From positions 867,968-891,326 of the forward strand of contig BFEA01000575.1 of the NCBI GenBank assembly GCA_003427395.1: a stretch of DNA of 23,359 nt, given 5' to 3'. Within the stretch, counting starts at the first letter, position 1. Each line of letters opens with the position of its first letter. The notes under the pieces are model-generated. The model was not told where the DNA came from. It saw nothing but the letters and a program-made list of their open reading frames with translations, and did no database searches. Position numbers and translations under genes: made by a program. Shown piece by piece: positions 1-9,027 of the stretch. This stretch comes from Chara braunii (taxonomy: Eukaryota > Streptophyta > Charophyceae > Charales > Characeae).

Positions 1-2
1 CA

Positions 3-171
3 GTCATGATGAGGGTGCGTTGTAATCGGAGCCAGACGGGTAGACTGTGTACTATTGAGCGCCACCCGTCAGTACCGCGAATAGAACACACCGTGATCAT
101 GAATGCATACAAGCTATGTTTCGGGTCCAATACCGTCATGATGAGGGTGCGTTGCAATCGAAGCCAGACGG
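3..171. repeat. Pair of 37-bp direct repeats, 132 bp apart
   Basis: A sequence starting GTCATGATGAGGGTGCGTTG occurs at 3-39 and again at 135-171, with only two differences in 37 bases. The intervening DNA also shares degraded motifs (CGAATAGAACA and CGGAATAGAAG). The window may therefore start inside a tandem array with a 132-bp period. No coding function is seen in 1-340. Confidence 0.75.
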
Positions 172-466
172 CCCGCTATTGACAATCAGACGCGTCCGGA
201 GTTCTACTACCGTCTTCACCCGGAATAGAAGGCCCGGTCATTATCGCTGCCCTGATGACCAGGCGTTCTATTCCGCTGAAGACGCCAGTACTACTACTAC
301 CTACTACCGCCTCACCAAATTATGGTCCAAATACAACGCGGAGTGACTTCGTATGTCCACAAAGCGGATTTATTTTTTATTTTTTTTCTTTCTATTTCTT
401 TTGGATCCAAAAAAAATACAGTATCTGTTCTCGACCCGAGTTCAATTGTTGGGGGAAGATGGTAAT

Positions 467-510
467 CCTCCTCCTCCTACTACTACTACTACTACTACTA
501 CTACTAGTAG
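467..510. repeat. Compound trinucleotide microsatellite (CTC)n(CTA)n
   Basis: A short run of CTC repeats passes directly into about ten TAC/CTA repeats ending in TAGTAG. Every frame through it is open, which explains the poly-Leu, poly-Thr and poly-Ser frames at this position. They are not evidence of a gene. Confidence 0.9.
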
Positions 511-576
511 CTACCCTTTTGCAGTCACATACACTACGTACACTGTTTATCCCTCGTCTTGATTTCGTAATCCTCC

Positions 577-675
577 GGGGCAAGGTCCCACTTGCACGGA
601 TTACGAGAATCTGGCCGTTGATCTTTGCTATCTACGGTCAATATCGCTTAATTCGCGTAAGTGGGACCTAGCCCC
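577..675. mobile_element. Short foldback (MITE-like) element, copy A, with GGTCCCACTT ends
   Basis: The left end reads GGGGCAAGGTCCCACTTGC and the right end is its near reverse complement, TAAGTGGGACCTAGCCCC. The interior continues the inverted repeat: the left part ATTACGAGAATCTGGCCGT pairs imperfectly with the right part, about 18 matches in 26. The 99-bp element is thus almost one imperfect hairpin. It shares its ends with the elements at 1459-1637 and 19729-19896. It has no coding capacity and would need a transposase supplied in trans. I could not define a clear target-site duplication. Confidence 0.6.
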
Positions 676-860
676 TGCTTCCTGCTTCTTCTCCCATTTC
701 CTGCTTCTTCTCCGATTGCTTTCCTCCTATACACTGCATTCCCTGCTCTTCTTCCAATTGCTTTCTCGGCTTTTTTTTTTTCCGTTTCGTGCGCTGAGCG
801 CTGACCTACAACCCTTTTCTTCTCTTATTTCCTGTTCTTCTTCCCCTCCTCTTACATGCG
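676..860. repeat. Pyrimidine-rich stretch with 19-bp tandem repeat
   Basis: CCTGCTTCTTCTCC occurs at 681 and 700 and in more degenerate form after 735. The stretch up to about 850 is strongly C/T-rich on the plus strand. It lies directly against the right end of the foldback element. No gene is supported here. Confidence 0.6.
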
Positions 861-1458
861 GGTTTTCTCGAAGGAAGCTTGACAAGCATGTGCGGAGAGC
901 AGTGTAAGCGCACCTGTTATTCAACGACCGCGCGCCGCTCGCATGCTAAAAAATGAGGGTATCATAAACCTTCAGCGATCACCAGTTTCGATGTGCTTTA
1001 CGGATCGGCCACACGACTCACCAAATCCGCAAAACACGTGGCTCTGGACGTTCCACGTGTCTGTGTCACGATAACTGCGCGCTCCCTTCGCGTGTCATTA
1101 GATGGCCACTACAAGCCTAAACGACCGCTACCGTAGTGCGGCATAAACAAACCGGCAATGGTACCCTTACTGCAACTGCGCGGCAAACCCTATCTCCGTG
1201 CGACTGCGACTGCGCGGCAATCGCCTCTATGCACGCTCCGTCGCATCAGGCCATAACTGGCATTTTCCTGGGGCAGGGTGCGACCAGATTTTTTCTTTTT
1301 TCGCCAATTCAATTGCCTGGCGCGTCTGGACTGGACGGCCTTCTGTTGTCATTAGCAGCCACATCCGTGTTCAAGCCTCCAACGAGGGAACATGCGGGAG
1401 CTGCACCCATCAGTAGCTGCAATAGGGCGCTAAACCTGCTACGGCGCTGCGCGATACC
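861..1458. other. No gene seen; mixed-composition DNA
   Basis: This stretch holds no recognisable gene. The only structure noted is a short direct repeat, GCRACTGCGCGGCAA, near 1173 and 1206. The 129-codon frame starting at 1136 has no recognisable domain and runs into the next transposon copy. Confidence 0.5.
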
Positions 1459-1637
1459 GGGCCGAGGTCCCACTAGCAATAGCAGAAAGGATAGGATCGA
1501 GCACACGAATCTGGATGTGTTTTGAGCAGAGATGCAGAAAAGCAGTTCAATCTCGATTTCCTGCACAGCACCATAACCTCGTCCAGATTCAGGCATTCGA
1601 TCCGACCCTCTTTGCTACGGTAGTGGGACCACGCCCC
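1459..1637. mobile_element. Foldback (MITE-like) element, copy B, GGTCCCACTAGCAA ends
   Basis: The left end is GGGCCGAGGTCCCACTAGCA. The right end is the reverse-complement match ending TAGTGGGACCACGCCCC. Read along its length, the element aligns with the reverse complement of 19729-19896. Shared blocks include AAGGATAGGATCGAGC, GAATCTG, TCAATCTCGATTT and GCATTCGAT. The two halves also resemble each other in inverted orientation (GAATCTGGA appears in both arms). It is non-coding and about 179 bp, in the size range of plant MITEs. The superfamily is not identified. Confidence 0.75.
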
Positions 1638-1690
1638 CGGCCAGGAGTCAGCTTTGCTAGTGGGAGGACGCCCCCGGCCAGGAGTCAGCT
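1621..1690. repeat. 33-bp tandem duplication of the copy B right end
   Basis: TAGTGGGACCACGCCCCCGG, continuing to CAGCT, spans 1621-1653. It is repeated at 1658-1690 with two base changes (GGACC to GGAGG). The second unit duplicates the terminal repeat of the element plus flanking host sequence. Slippage or a repair event at the insertion border would explain it. Confidence 0.8.
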
Positions 1691-1823
1691 GGTAGCATCA
1701 GGACCAAGCTCCTTCGATGGGTCAGTTGCTGTGCCTCCCCTCCGGTCCCCTCCCTGCTCAATGCCGTTCGGGGGACCAATGGCCTATCTCCAGGTGGCAG
1801 GTGCCAAGCTTGCCCAAGGTACG

Positions 1824-1896
1824 TGTTGGCGACGGGGATTGAACCCAAGACCTCCTGAGTGCCACTTGTGTGCCTTACCGGCTAAGCCGCTGTGGA
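1824..1896 (-). pseudogene. tRNA-like sequence / tRNA-derived SINE head with intact A and B boxes
   Basis: On the minus strand a B box, GGTTCAATCCC (1835-1845), matches the pol III consensus fully. An A box, CGGCTTAGCCGG (1878-1889), matches 11 of 12 positions. They are 32 nt apart, exactly the spacing in an ordinary tRNA. The D stem forms and four of five T-stem pairs form. The acceptor stem does not pair and the anticodon stem is poor, so this is not a working tRNA. It is either a decayed tRNA gene or the head of a SINE. The unusually open plus-strand frame here is a by-product of the tRNA-like sequence. Confidence 0.65.
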
Positions 1897-1905
1897 CGAT
1901 AAGCA

Positions 1906-2831
1906 TGGCAGACCACGAGAATTCATGGAGGAGGGGAGAGGATGTAGGGAGGAGGTTGGCAGGGGGAGGAGGACATCATCCAAGGGGGAGGAGGAGGTCG
2001 GAAGAGAGGTTGGAGCAGGTCGCACGAGGGGGATGAGGAGGTCGCACAAGGAGGAGGAGGTTATGCGAGGGGGAAGCGGACATCGCGACAAGGAGGAGGA
2101 GGAGGTCGGAAGAGAGGTGGGAGGAGGTCATGCGAGGGGGAAGCAGACATCGCGACAAGGAGGAGGAGGAGGTCGTGCGAGGGGGATGAGGAGGTAGGTG
2201 AAGGACGCGTGAGGGGGAGGAGGTCGCACAAGGATTAGGAGGACATTGTGTAAGGGGGAGGAGGAGGTCAAGCAAGGGAGAGGTCAGAAAAGGGGGAGGA
2301 AGTTGCGCGAGGGGGAGAAGGAGGGCGCACGAGGGGTAGGAGGAGGTCGCACGCGGGGTAGGAGGAGGCCGAGCAAGGGGGAGGAGGAGGTTGGAAGACG
2401 ATGTGTGAGGGGGAGGAGCAGGTCGTGCAAGGACGAGCAGGAGGTCGCAAGAGGGGGAGGAGCCTAGGATAAGGCTGCACAAGGGAGAGGAGGAGGTCGA
2501 AAGAAGGGGGGGAGTGGGTCGTGCAAGGGGGAGGAGGAGGTCGTCCGAGGGAGAGGAGCAGGTCGGACGAGGAGAACGGGAAGAGAGGTTGCAGGAGGTC
2601 GTGCGGAGGTCGGAAGGGAGGTGGAAGAAGGTCGCGCGAGTGGGATGAGGAGATCGTGAGTAGGAGCTCATGCAAGGAGGAGGAGGAACTGGAGGAGGTC
2701 AAAAGAGAGGTGGGGGAACGTTGCGTGAGGGGGAGGAGGAGGTAGGAAGACGATGTGCAAGGGGGAAAAAAAGGTTGCGCAAGGAGGGGGAGGAGGGGGA
2801 GGAGGAGGTCCGAAGAGGGGGAGGAGTGGGT
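1906..2831. repeat. Purine-rich GGA/GGT minisatellite of about 925 bp
   Basis: The plus strand is made almost only of G and A, in degenerate units built from GGGGGAGGAGGAGGTCG followed by CACAAG, TGCGAG or GAAGAG. A higher-order duplication is visible: a 46-bp block starting ATGCGAGGGGGAAGC occurs at 2063 and 2130. Minus-strand frames of 231 and 195 codons are Ser/Pro/Leu repeats (SSDLLLPLARP-like) in different frames. They follow from composition and lack any domain, so I do not call a gene. Such tracts can form triplex or G-quadruplex DNA (inference). Confidence 0.9.
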
Positions 2832-2833
2832 TG

Positions 2834-3078
2834 TGAACGCGAACATCAAAAACATTTAAAAAAAAAAAAAAACGTTATCAGAAAAATCTGAAAACAATAT
2901 ACGTGATGTAAAATAACAATACAAGCAACTTTTGCCTTGGAGTTATGTTCAAATTCATAGCCAGTCACGAGTTAAAATCAAAAATCGAATTTTTTTTATT
3001 TTTTTTTTACGAAAAAAAAAAAATGTTCCCCCGAACATGTTCGCGAGTTGTTCGCGCGAACACGTTCGTCGTACTACG
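2834..3078 (+). mobile_element. GTTCG-rich short DNA element, copy 1 (left end missing)
   Basis: The segment from GAACGCGAACATC through TTCAAATTCATAG to the right end GTACTACGCAG aligns with 8841-8970 plus 9770-9894. The right part is a cluster of GTTCG and CGAAC motifs, including the palindrome CGAACATGTTCG at 3041. Compared with the copy at 8785-9894, about 55 bp of the left end is absent and the purine minisatellite abuts the break. It is non-coding. It serves as the uninterrupted reference that reveals the insertion in copy 2. Confidence 0.65.
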
Positions 3079-3090
3079 CAGATTCAAACA

Positions 3091-3170
3091 TGACCAAAGC
3101 CACATTGCTTGGTTGTAAAAAATATGAACTACTACCTGACCGAAGCCACATTGTTTATTTGTAGAGAAAC
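3091..3170. repeat. 46-bp tandem repeat
   Basis: TGACCAAAGCCACATTG at 3091 recurs as TGACCGAAGCCACATTG at 3137, with the downstream TTNTTTGTA also shared. It lies just outside the right end of the GTTCG-rich element. Confidence 0.7.
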
Positions 3171-3448
3171 AGAAATAAAGAAAGGAGACTTAATCAACAT
3201 AACAAAAACTATATGTCTCCCACCTTCCCCCCAATTCATCCTCTACAGTTTGAATTTTAAGCAACGATATAAAGTTCATACAAAGTTTTTGTTACTTTAT
3301 CTTATTAAGTTTTAGAAAGAATTAGTAAAATATAAGGTGGTATTCATACCTTTCAATCAGACTAGATACATACAATAAATAGGGGTGTAGTGGGTTCACA
3401 CCAGACAAAGAAGAGTATATTTGACAATTTTCTGTCTCCATAAAAAGC

Positions 3449-3520
3449 TCCCGTAATCAGTGGGTAGACCTCCCACAAGGTCTTGTTGCGGTTTTGTGGG
3501 TTGCAATCCCACCTGCCACC
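3449..3520 (+). pseudogene. Degraded tRNA-like sequence
   Basis: GGTTGCAATCC (3499-3509) differs from a pol III B box by an inverted CG pair. It lies within GTGGG...CCCAC, which resembles a T arm. The upstream CAGTGGGTAGA resembles the second half of an A box, at roughly tRNA spacing. The 72-nt length fits a tRNA. The first half of the A box and the acceptor stem are not conserved, so only a relic or SINE head is likely. Confidence 0.4.
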
Positions 3521-4447
3521 TTCCTCTCGTAACCACATATTAGATTTAGAATAAGAAGATTGGAAAAAGAAAAGTCAGATGTGTGAGATACGAAAAGGGG
3601 ACAAACTCAACTCACATGAGCAGACCTTGTTGCCTTGATGCGCCTGAGGGTCCTGCAATGGTGATAAAATTCGCAGGAGAGTAGCCCAACCACGACACGA
3701 ACGCAGCGTATGAGTACTCTGACACACCTCCAAGTCGCAGTGATAACCTCCCTGCAGAGCCAAGTCACCTCTCCAAGCTGCAATGTCGTTCATTATGACC
3801 AAACTGCTGCTACGCAGCCTAGAAGGGTCACGTTCAAATAAAGCGCATTCCATGTGCCATATTCGGAACGTGAGCAGAACGCAACAGGACTCAACAACAA
3901 TACCGCTCACAGCAATAAGGTGTCATAGTCATTCACCATACAATACTCAACAGACTCGCCAAGACCTTGCGTGCAACGTACAACAACCTAACTCAGCTAA
4001 CTATTGTGCGTATGACAACTATGCATAGCAGTCGCAACAACTGAAGGTCGGACATAACTACAGTGTCAAGCTTTAGACCCTAACCGTAACCTTGGCTTCA
4101 GTCGTAGCATCTGTTTGCACATCCAAAATCCACTTTAAAAGCACAATAGTAGTGACATTTAGCGGTATAAGTACCATAATAGTGCAACAAAGGAACAATA
4201 ACAGTCTCAGACCTACTTCATGCTTGAACTCAGATCAAGACCACCGAAACGCAGGATATCTTAACTGCAAGACGCGGCTATACAGCAGGGTACGACGTTC
4301 TTTGTGCAAAGGGAACGAGCGATAGCGAAATGACAGAAATCCAGTATGCAAATTCACACCGAGGTCCAAAAAGTCCAAAGTTGTTCAGAAAGCAGAAATG
4401 CACTAACACCAGGCGGAGAACCAAAGTACCAAATCCGAATGTCACCA
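3521..4447. other. No gene recognised
   Basis: A minus-strand frame of 111 codons (3575-3910) and plus-strand frames of about 80 codons are open here. They show no motif, membrane segment or similarity that I can recognise. The stretch is moderately A/C-rich on the plus strand from about 3880 to 4570. Confidence 0.4.
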
Positions 4448-4676
4448 CCAACATACGTATCCAAAGCTCTTTCTCCTACTTGGTGCTCAGCGCCTAGACT
4501 ACGACTACACAACTGCTAACAACCTGTAAATTGACAATACATCCCGTGAGCATCAACAACAACAACCGAAGTGCATGAAGATGTTGACCTTGTAGATTAT
4601 CACCAAGACCAGGTACGTGCCATCACATCCTACTTCATGCCTCCCTCTACTGCCACTTGTCCGGGCACTCGTGCAC
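4448..4676 (+). repeat. First copy of a perfect 229-bp direct repeat flanking a library adapter
   Basis: This block is repeated, with no differences that I could find, at 4715-4943. The only sequence between the two is the 38-bp adapter at 4677-4714. The genome very probably holds it once. Confidence 0.9.
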
Positions 4677-4714
4677 CTGTCTCTTATACACATCTAGATG
4701 TGTATAAGAGACAG
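4677..4714. other. Tn5/Nextera junction adapter: two 19-bp mosaic ends back to back (assembly artefact)
   Basis: CTGTCTCTTATACACATCT is followed at once by AGATGTGTATAAGAGACAG. These are the two strands of the engineered Tn5 mosaic end used in transposase-based libraries, and the head-to-head form is the circularisation junction of mate-pair libraries. It interrupts a perfect 229-bp duplication. The frame through it reads VSYTHLDVYKRQ, an adapter-derived peptide. It should be treated as contamination and excluded from annotation. Confidence 0.97.
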
Positions 4715-4943
4715 CCAACATACGTATCCAAAGCTCTTTCTCCTACTTGGTGCTCAGCGCCTAGACTACGACTACACAACTGCTAACAACCTGTAAATTG
4801 ACAATACATCCCGTGAGCATCAACAACAACAACCGAAGTGCATGAAGATGTTGACCTTGTAGATTATCACCAAGACCAGGTACGTGCCATCACATCCTAC
4901 TTCATGCCTCCCTCTACTGCCACTTGTCCGGGCACTCGTGCAC
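4715..4943 (+). repeat. Second copy of the perfect 229-bp direct repeat (artefactual)
   Basis: This block is identical to 4448-4676, at an offset of 267 bp. Unique sequence resumes on both outer sides (GTCACCA before the first copy, GTTGCTC after the second). That is the pattern expected if a self-joined fragment was assembled as linear sequence. Confidence 0.9.
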
Positions 4944-5545
4944 GTTGCTCCGTGCGCGCTCTCGCACTTACTCCTTCGTTGCCCATGTCGCCTCTCTCTT
5001 TTATCCTCGCTTCTACATTTCCCTGAATGCGCACTAACGAGAATAAACTTACCGTTTGAACTCGGGGAGGTGCGCTGCTACGAAGGAGATAGCCTTCAAG
5101 TGAGGAGGTCACCCTAACAAGACATATCGCCACGACAGGCAGATCGGAGTCGAGATAATCATTGAGGACATAACATCGGGGTTGCGACGTGAGTTTAAGC
5201 ATTAGACTGGAACCACCTACGGATGATACCTTTACGAGCGAGCGTTCATGACGATAGCGGTCAACACTGGAATCGTAATGGTGATTAGCGAGGCTACCAT
5301 GATCACGAGCATGGGTATGAACGATATGGAATCGAGTTAACGTTCACATGGCGATCGCACAGTGCAATAGTATAGCCCGATGCACGACCTTTGATCGTAC
5401 TAAAATAAAGCAAATTAAAAATGAATCTTTCATAGAACACAAAAAGATACACTGCCTATTTCGAACTGTTTTTTCCGCGTGCATTCCTCGCACGCCGTAT
5501 CGCTAAGCCCACGACCTCGTTTTTTAATGCGCTCCTCCAATCATC
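4944..5545. other. No gene seen
   Basis: This is mixed-composition DNA without recognisable coding sequence or clear repeats. A minus-strand frame of 101 codons (4897-5202) overlaps the artefactual duplication and has no recognisable domain. Confidence 0.4.
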
Positions 5546-5556
5546 TTGCCCCAATT

Positions 5557-5800
5557 AGAAACCCCTATTCATCACTTCTCCTCGTCCGTTCTCGTTGAGT
5601 ATCAGGTGAGATATTATGTTTGCACTCCCTTCATCGTTTTTTTCTTCTCGACATCTCCACGAGTCTCCTTTTTCTATGAACTCCCCTTACATCCCTCCAT
5701 TCACCATTCCGACTCTACCATTACACTCACCCGGTCCCAAAACCCCTGTTCACAACTTTTCCTCGCCCATTTTCATCGGGAAGCGGCGAGCCATTTGTTT
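5557..5800. repeat. Degenerate tandem repeat, about 182-bp period
   Basis: CCCCTATTCATCACTTCTCC followed by TCG near 5565 recurs as CCCCTGTTCACAACTTTTCC followed by TCG near 5746, with similar C/T-rich continuation. The plus-strand frames of 131 and 100 codons here are Ser/Phe/Pro-rich by composition. I do not call a gene. Confidence 0.55.
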
Positions 5801-5904
5801 TTTCCTTCGTCAATCTCCTCTCCTTGCTGCCACCTTCGTCTTCGTCGTGCAGCCATTGATATCACCTTCGTTCGTACTGCACAACCACACCACAAAATAC
5901 CTCA

Positions 5905-6346
5905 TCAGTCCCAGTTAGAGGAGAATTGGAAGAGAAACTGACTACTAGACTGTTCGATTAATCTTTCGCTCCTATACCTAGTCCGACGAATGATCTGTAC
6001 AACAGTATTGTTTAAAATTTTTACCAAATTTTCCTCTGGCCTCAAACTGATCAGGCATAGTTTACCATTTATCGGATCCCAACGAGCATACTCATACTCC
6101 ACTCTCCCACAACAAAATCGAGGTTAGCGAACGTTGCACCCGATCCCACTTCGTGCTCATATACGTGCCCCCTCCTCTTCCTTGAATAGGAGCCACAACA
6201 ATTTCTTTGTATCGTTCCAATTTTAACGGATGCCCTGAAGGACAAATGCCCTGACCACGACCTTGGCACATCATTGTGAGACTGACCAGCCCCAGGGTAG
6301 CTAAGGTCTGATTGTATTTGAAGTCAAATTTGGGTCCATATTTCAT
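5905..6346 (-). pseudogene. Possible frameshifted coding relic, unidentified
   Basis: On the minus strand an 84-codon frame (6346 to 6092) is followed in another frame by 65 open codons (6102 to 5905). The join falls near GGAGAGTGGAGTATGAG. The peptides are of balanced composition (for example LGLVSLTMMCQGRGQGICPS and YARWDPINGKLCLISLRPEE), unlike the low-complexity frames nearby. That is the only reason to suspect a relic. I do not recognise a family, and chance frames remain quite possible. Confidence 0.2.
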
Positions 6347-6381
6347 CAGTTCGTGGGTGTATCAACAGAGCTAGGTCAATC

Positions 6382-6403
6382 GTACCAGGATCGATTCTGG
6401 TAC
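6382..6403. repeat. 22-bp near-perfect palindrome
   Basis: GTACCAGGATCGATTCTGGT, followed by AC, matches its own reverse complement at 20 of 22 positions, centred on ATCGAT. Its role is unknown. Confidence 0.7.
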
Positions 6404-7914
6404 TAGCACTGGGATCGATAAAAAAAAAAGGAAGAAAAAACCTCAAAATTTTTGATAAAAAAAACAAAAGCACGTTTTAGGGGAGAGAGGACCTTCGGCC
6501 CCTCTTCCAGTCTCATTAGTCGGACCCGCCCTCATAGTTGATAGCAAAATTAATGGGAATAACCCCATCGGACCCTCAACCCCTCAATTCCCTTTATGAT
6601 GCCTCGCCATTTCGTCGTCGCTATGCACTGGTCTCGATCCCCGAACATGCTGCATAGTAATCGGACCATGCAACCAATAGTGTTTCACGCAAGGCTAATA
6701 TTAACGTTAGCAAAAACCCATATAAATGGGTTCCTCCTGTTGCACAGCCTCACAAAGTACCCCAAGGTCACACCTCGGCCTACCGGTCAAGGCCACCGAT
6801 CACCAAGGTTAAGGCCATTGTCGTGTTGGCCCCCGGTACTACCTACGGCCCGTTCCTACACACGACCAAAGTTATAATTAAATTTTACTCCTAAATTTTA
6901 ATCGAAGTCAAAGCTCTTTAATCATGAATTCTAACCGTCGGTATGTGATAAAGAATCACCCTCGCCTTAAACTCGCACGTCCACACACTCTCTGATCTCA
7001 TCCCACTCGCCCTCATTGTCTGGCTATAAGAAGTCGGTCGTGGCCGAGTAATACTTTCGTAAATATCTACTTCTTATACCATCTCAGGTGCAACTTGTGC
7101 AAGGTGCAAATATACTTGCGATACCCTTGTAAGGGTATTCACGCCGACAACGGATAAAGTATATCACAAGTAATATCATTTTCTAGAACAACGGGGCTTG
7201 AAAGATCCAACACCAAGTAACAACGGTAAGAAGGGCAATGCGATAAAGTTTTTTTTTTCTTTTTAACGAGTTTTCGCAAACGTGGTGGTTCGTTAAAGTG
7301 TTTCAAATTTCGTTTTATTTAAATTATGGATAAGATAGGAAATAGATTTAATCCGTCGTTCTTTCTTTGATTTTGCATGATGACATTTCATGAACGTTAT
7401 TTTAAGTGTCATTTTTATGACATTTTAAAGGCTTATGTTGATTTGGTAAGATGTCTGAGTCTCTTAGTCGGCATATTGTTGTGACCCTAAAATAAACACA
7501 TATAATGTGTGGACACTATAAATCGATTATTAGTAGCGCGAAGTAACCATGAACTTTATTATTGATTACGATATTGTAATATAAAATAATATATTCCTTT
7601 TCTCTTAATAGGTTGTTCGAAGGTTGATTTGTTTGATGTTTAAAGATTTATACTACACTTATTGAGCTCATACCTCAATACTAACGATGGATCGAATAAG
7701 CCAAAAAATCTCGAGCGTGTAAGAGAACTACTTATGAAAAAACAGACAGATGGACAAACGGTAAGGAAATAAAACGATTGGGAGTAACACTATTTAATGG
7801 TTAGTCCTCAATCTCTTTATTAAGAATACTGAATGCATGTTGAGTGCATTAAATTACATCAACAATAAAAAAAAAACATGTTGTTGATGAATCAATATAA
7901 ATTATTAAAACCAT
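6404..7914. other. No gene recognised; one small hairpin
   Basis: The composition moves from mixed (to about 7200) to AT-rich. The only clear structure is ATACCCTT-GT-AAGGGTAT at 7121-7138. The 93-codon plus-strand frame at 6596-6877 shows no recognisable domain. Confidence 0.4.
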
Positions 7915-8644
7915 AGTTACCAAGCCGAACATTCGGGGGCCCCCGGGCTGACCCCCTAACGCTCGGGAGTTTGGGGTCCTATTCGGGGGTACCCAACAAA
8001 AAATTATTTCGGGATTAAAAATAATTTTTTGTTGAACTGTTTTTGTAAGTTCTGTACGAAATGAGCTACACGCATATAAAATTTCAAGGCATTTTGTTGA
8101 GCCACACACAAAAAAAAAATCATCAAAGATGGCGGTGTTAAAACGTGCTCGACTACTCAGTTTTGTTTTTTCACTTTTCACATTTTATTATGATTTTATT
8201 TTGGTACCTCAAATATTTTATTATTTTTGAAACTTTTTGCATGAGTTTTGTATTATGTGAAATACACATTTGTAAAGTCCGGGGTATTTGTCTATGCCAA
8301 CAAAAAAAGAAAAATCATCAAAGATGAGATGTCGAAAATGAGTTTGCTCATTCACTAATTTTAATTATCTTTTTTTTTTTTTAGTATTTATATTAATTTT
8401 TTATTTTTATGTCAAATTTGGTAAGGAATTTGGATGGAATGCTTAAACAAATGTTGTTTATTTTATTTTTCTGCATAACATATGTTTTCGAGATTTTTTT
8501 GATTTTTTTGATTTTTTTTTTTTCTTGGGTCCACGTTCGTCTTAAACGACCGAACTCATCCCCATGGAGTCGCGTATATTCGAGCGTTTGGGTTCGGGCG
8601 TTCGGGTTCAGGCGTTTGGCCCATCCCGAACGTCATCCACCTTG
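7915..8644 (+). mobile_element. About 730-bp non-coding DNA element, copy 1, with CGAAC/GTTCG-rich ends
   Basis: This segment aligns along its whole length with the reverse complement of 9028-9761. Shared landmarks in the same order are AATTATTTCGGGATTAAAAA, CAAAGATGGCGGTGT, a second CAAAGATG block, TCAAATTTGGTAAGGAATTT and TTTGGCCCATCCC. Inside, a ~195-bp unit is duplicated in tandem (ATCATCAAAGATG near 8119 and 8314). The ends are GC-rich with repeated GGGTTCGGGCGTT motifs and a perfect palindrome CGGGGGCCCCCG at 7934-7945; the centre is AT-rich. There is no transposase, so it would be non-autonomous. Confidence 0.75.
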
Positions 8645-8650
8645 CTCAAA

Positions 8651-8784
8651 ACAATATTATAACTAATTTGTGGTACTAATTTCAAACTTTGAAAGAAACT
8701 AATTGTGAAAGGTAAAGAAATGACTTGTCGACGGGGTAATAATAAAATATGAATAAACAGTAACTACTAAAACAATATTATGAC
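8651..8784. repeat. Host-flank repeat L, copy 1
   Basis: The order TTATAACTAATTTG, TAATTTCAAA, AAAGGTAAAG, ATGA, TAATAAAATATGAAT recurs at 9895-9990 on the other side of the GTTCG-rich element. The element therefore sits between two diverged copies of the same sequence, in direct orientation. Confidence 0.6.
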
Positions 8785-8968
8785 CTACGTAGCACCGTGT
8801 TTGCGTCCAGAGGTGAACGCGAACAAGCGTCCAAAACCCCCCGAACGCGAACATGAAAAAAAAAACAAAGTTCTCATTCAAATCTGAAAAAAAAAATGTT
8901 ATGTAAAACAACAATACAAACAACTTTTGCGCTGAAGTAATGTTCAAATTCGTAGTCAATCATGAGTT

Positions 8969-9026
8969 AAAAATATATATATATTTTGTTTGTGACGATA
9001 TATATATATGTATATATATATATATC
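8969..9026. repeat. TA-rich microsatellite at the insertion site
   Basis: Runs of TATATATA flank the left border of the inserted 730-bp element and resume after its right border (GTATATACATATATATA from 9762). The insertion target was therefore a TA-rich tract inside the GTTCG-rich element. Confidence 0.85.
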
Positions 9027-9027
9027 A

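Noticed and set aside
1515-2036. 173-codon plus-strand frame with RRGLNPRPPECHLCALP
   Set aside because: The striking part is the reverse complement of the tRNA-like sequence, and the rest spans a transposon end and the minisatellite.
1976-2855. Minus-strand Ser/Pro/Leu repeat proteins of 231 and 195 codons
   Set aside because: They come from a purine minisatellite, lie in different frames, and differ only by composition; no domain is seen.
3575-3910. 111-codon minus-strand frame
   Set aside because: No recognisable motif, no repeat of the frame elsewhere and no splice context; chance cannot be excluded.
4571-4786. 71-codon frame with VSYTHLDVYKRQ
   Set aside because: The peptide is the translation of the Tn5 mosaic-end adapter, so the frame is an artefact.
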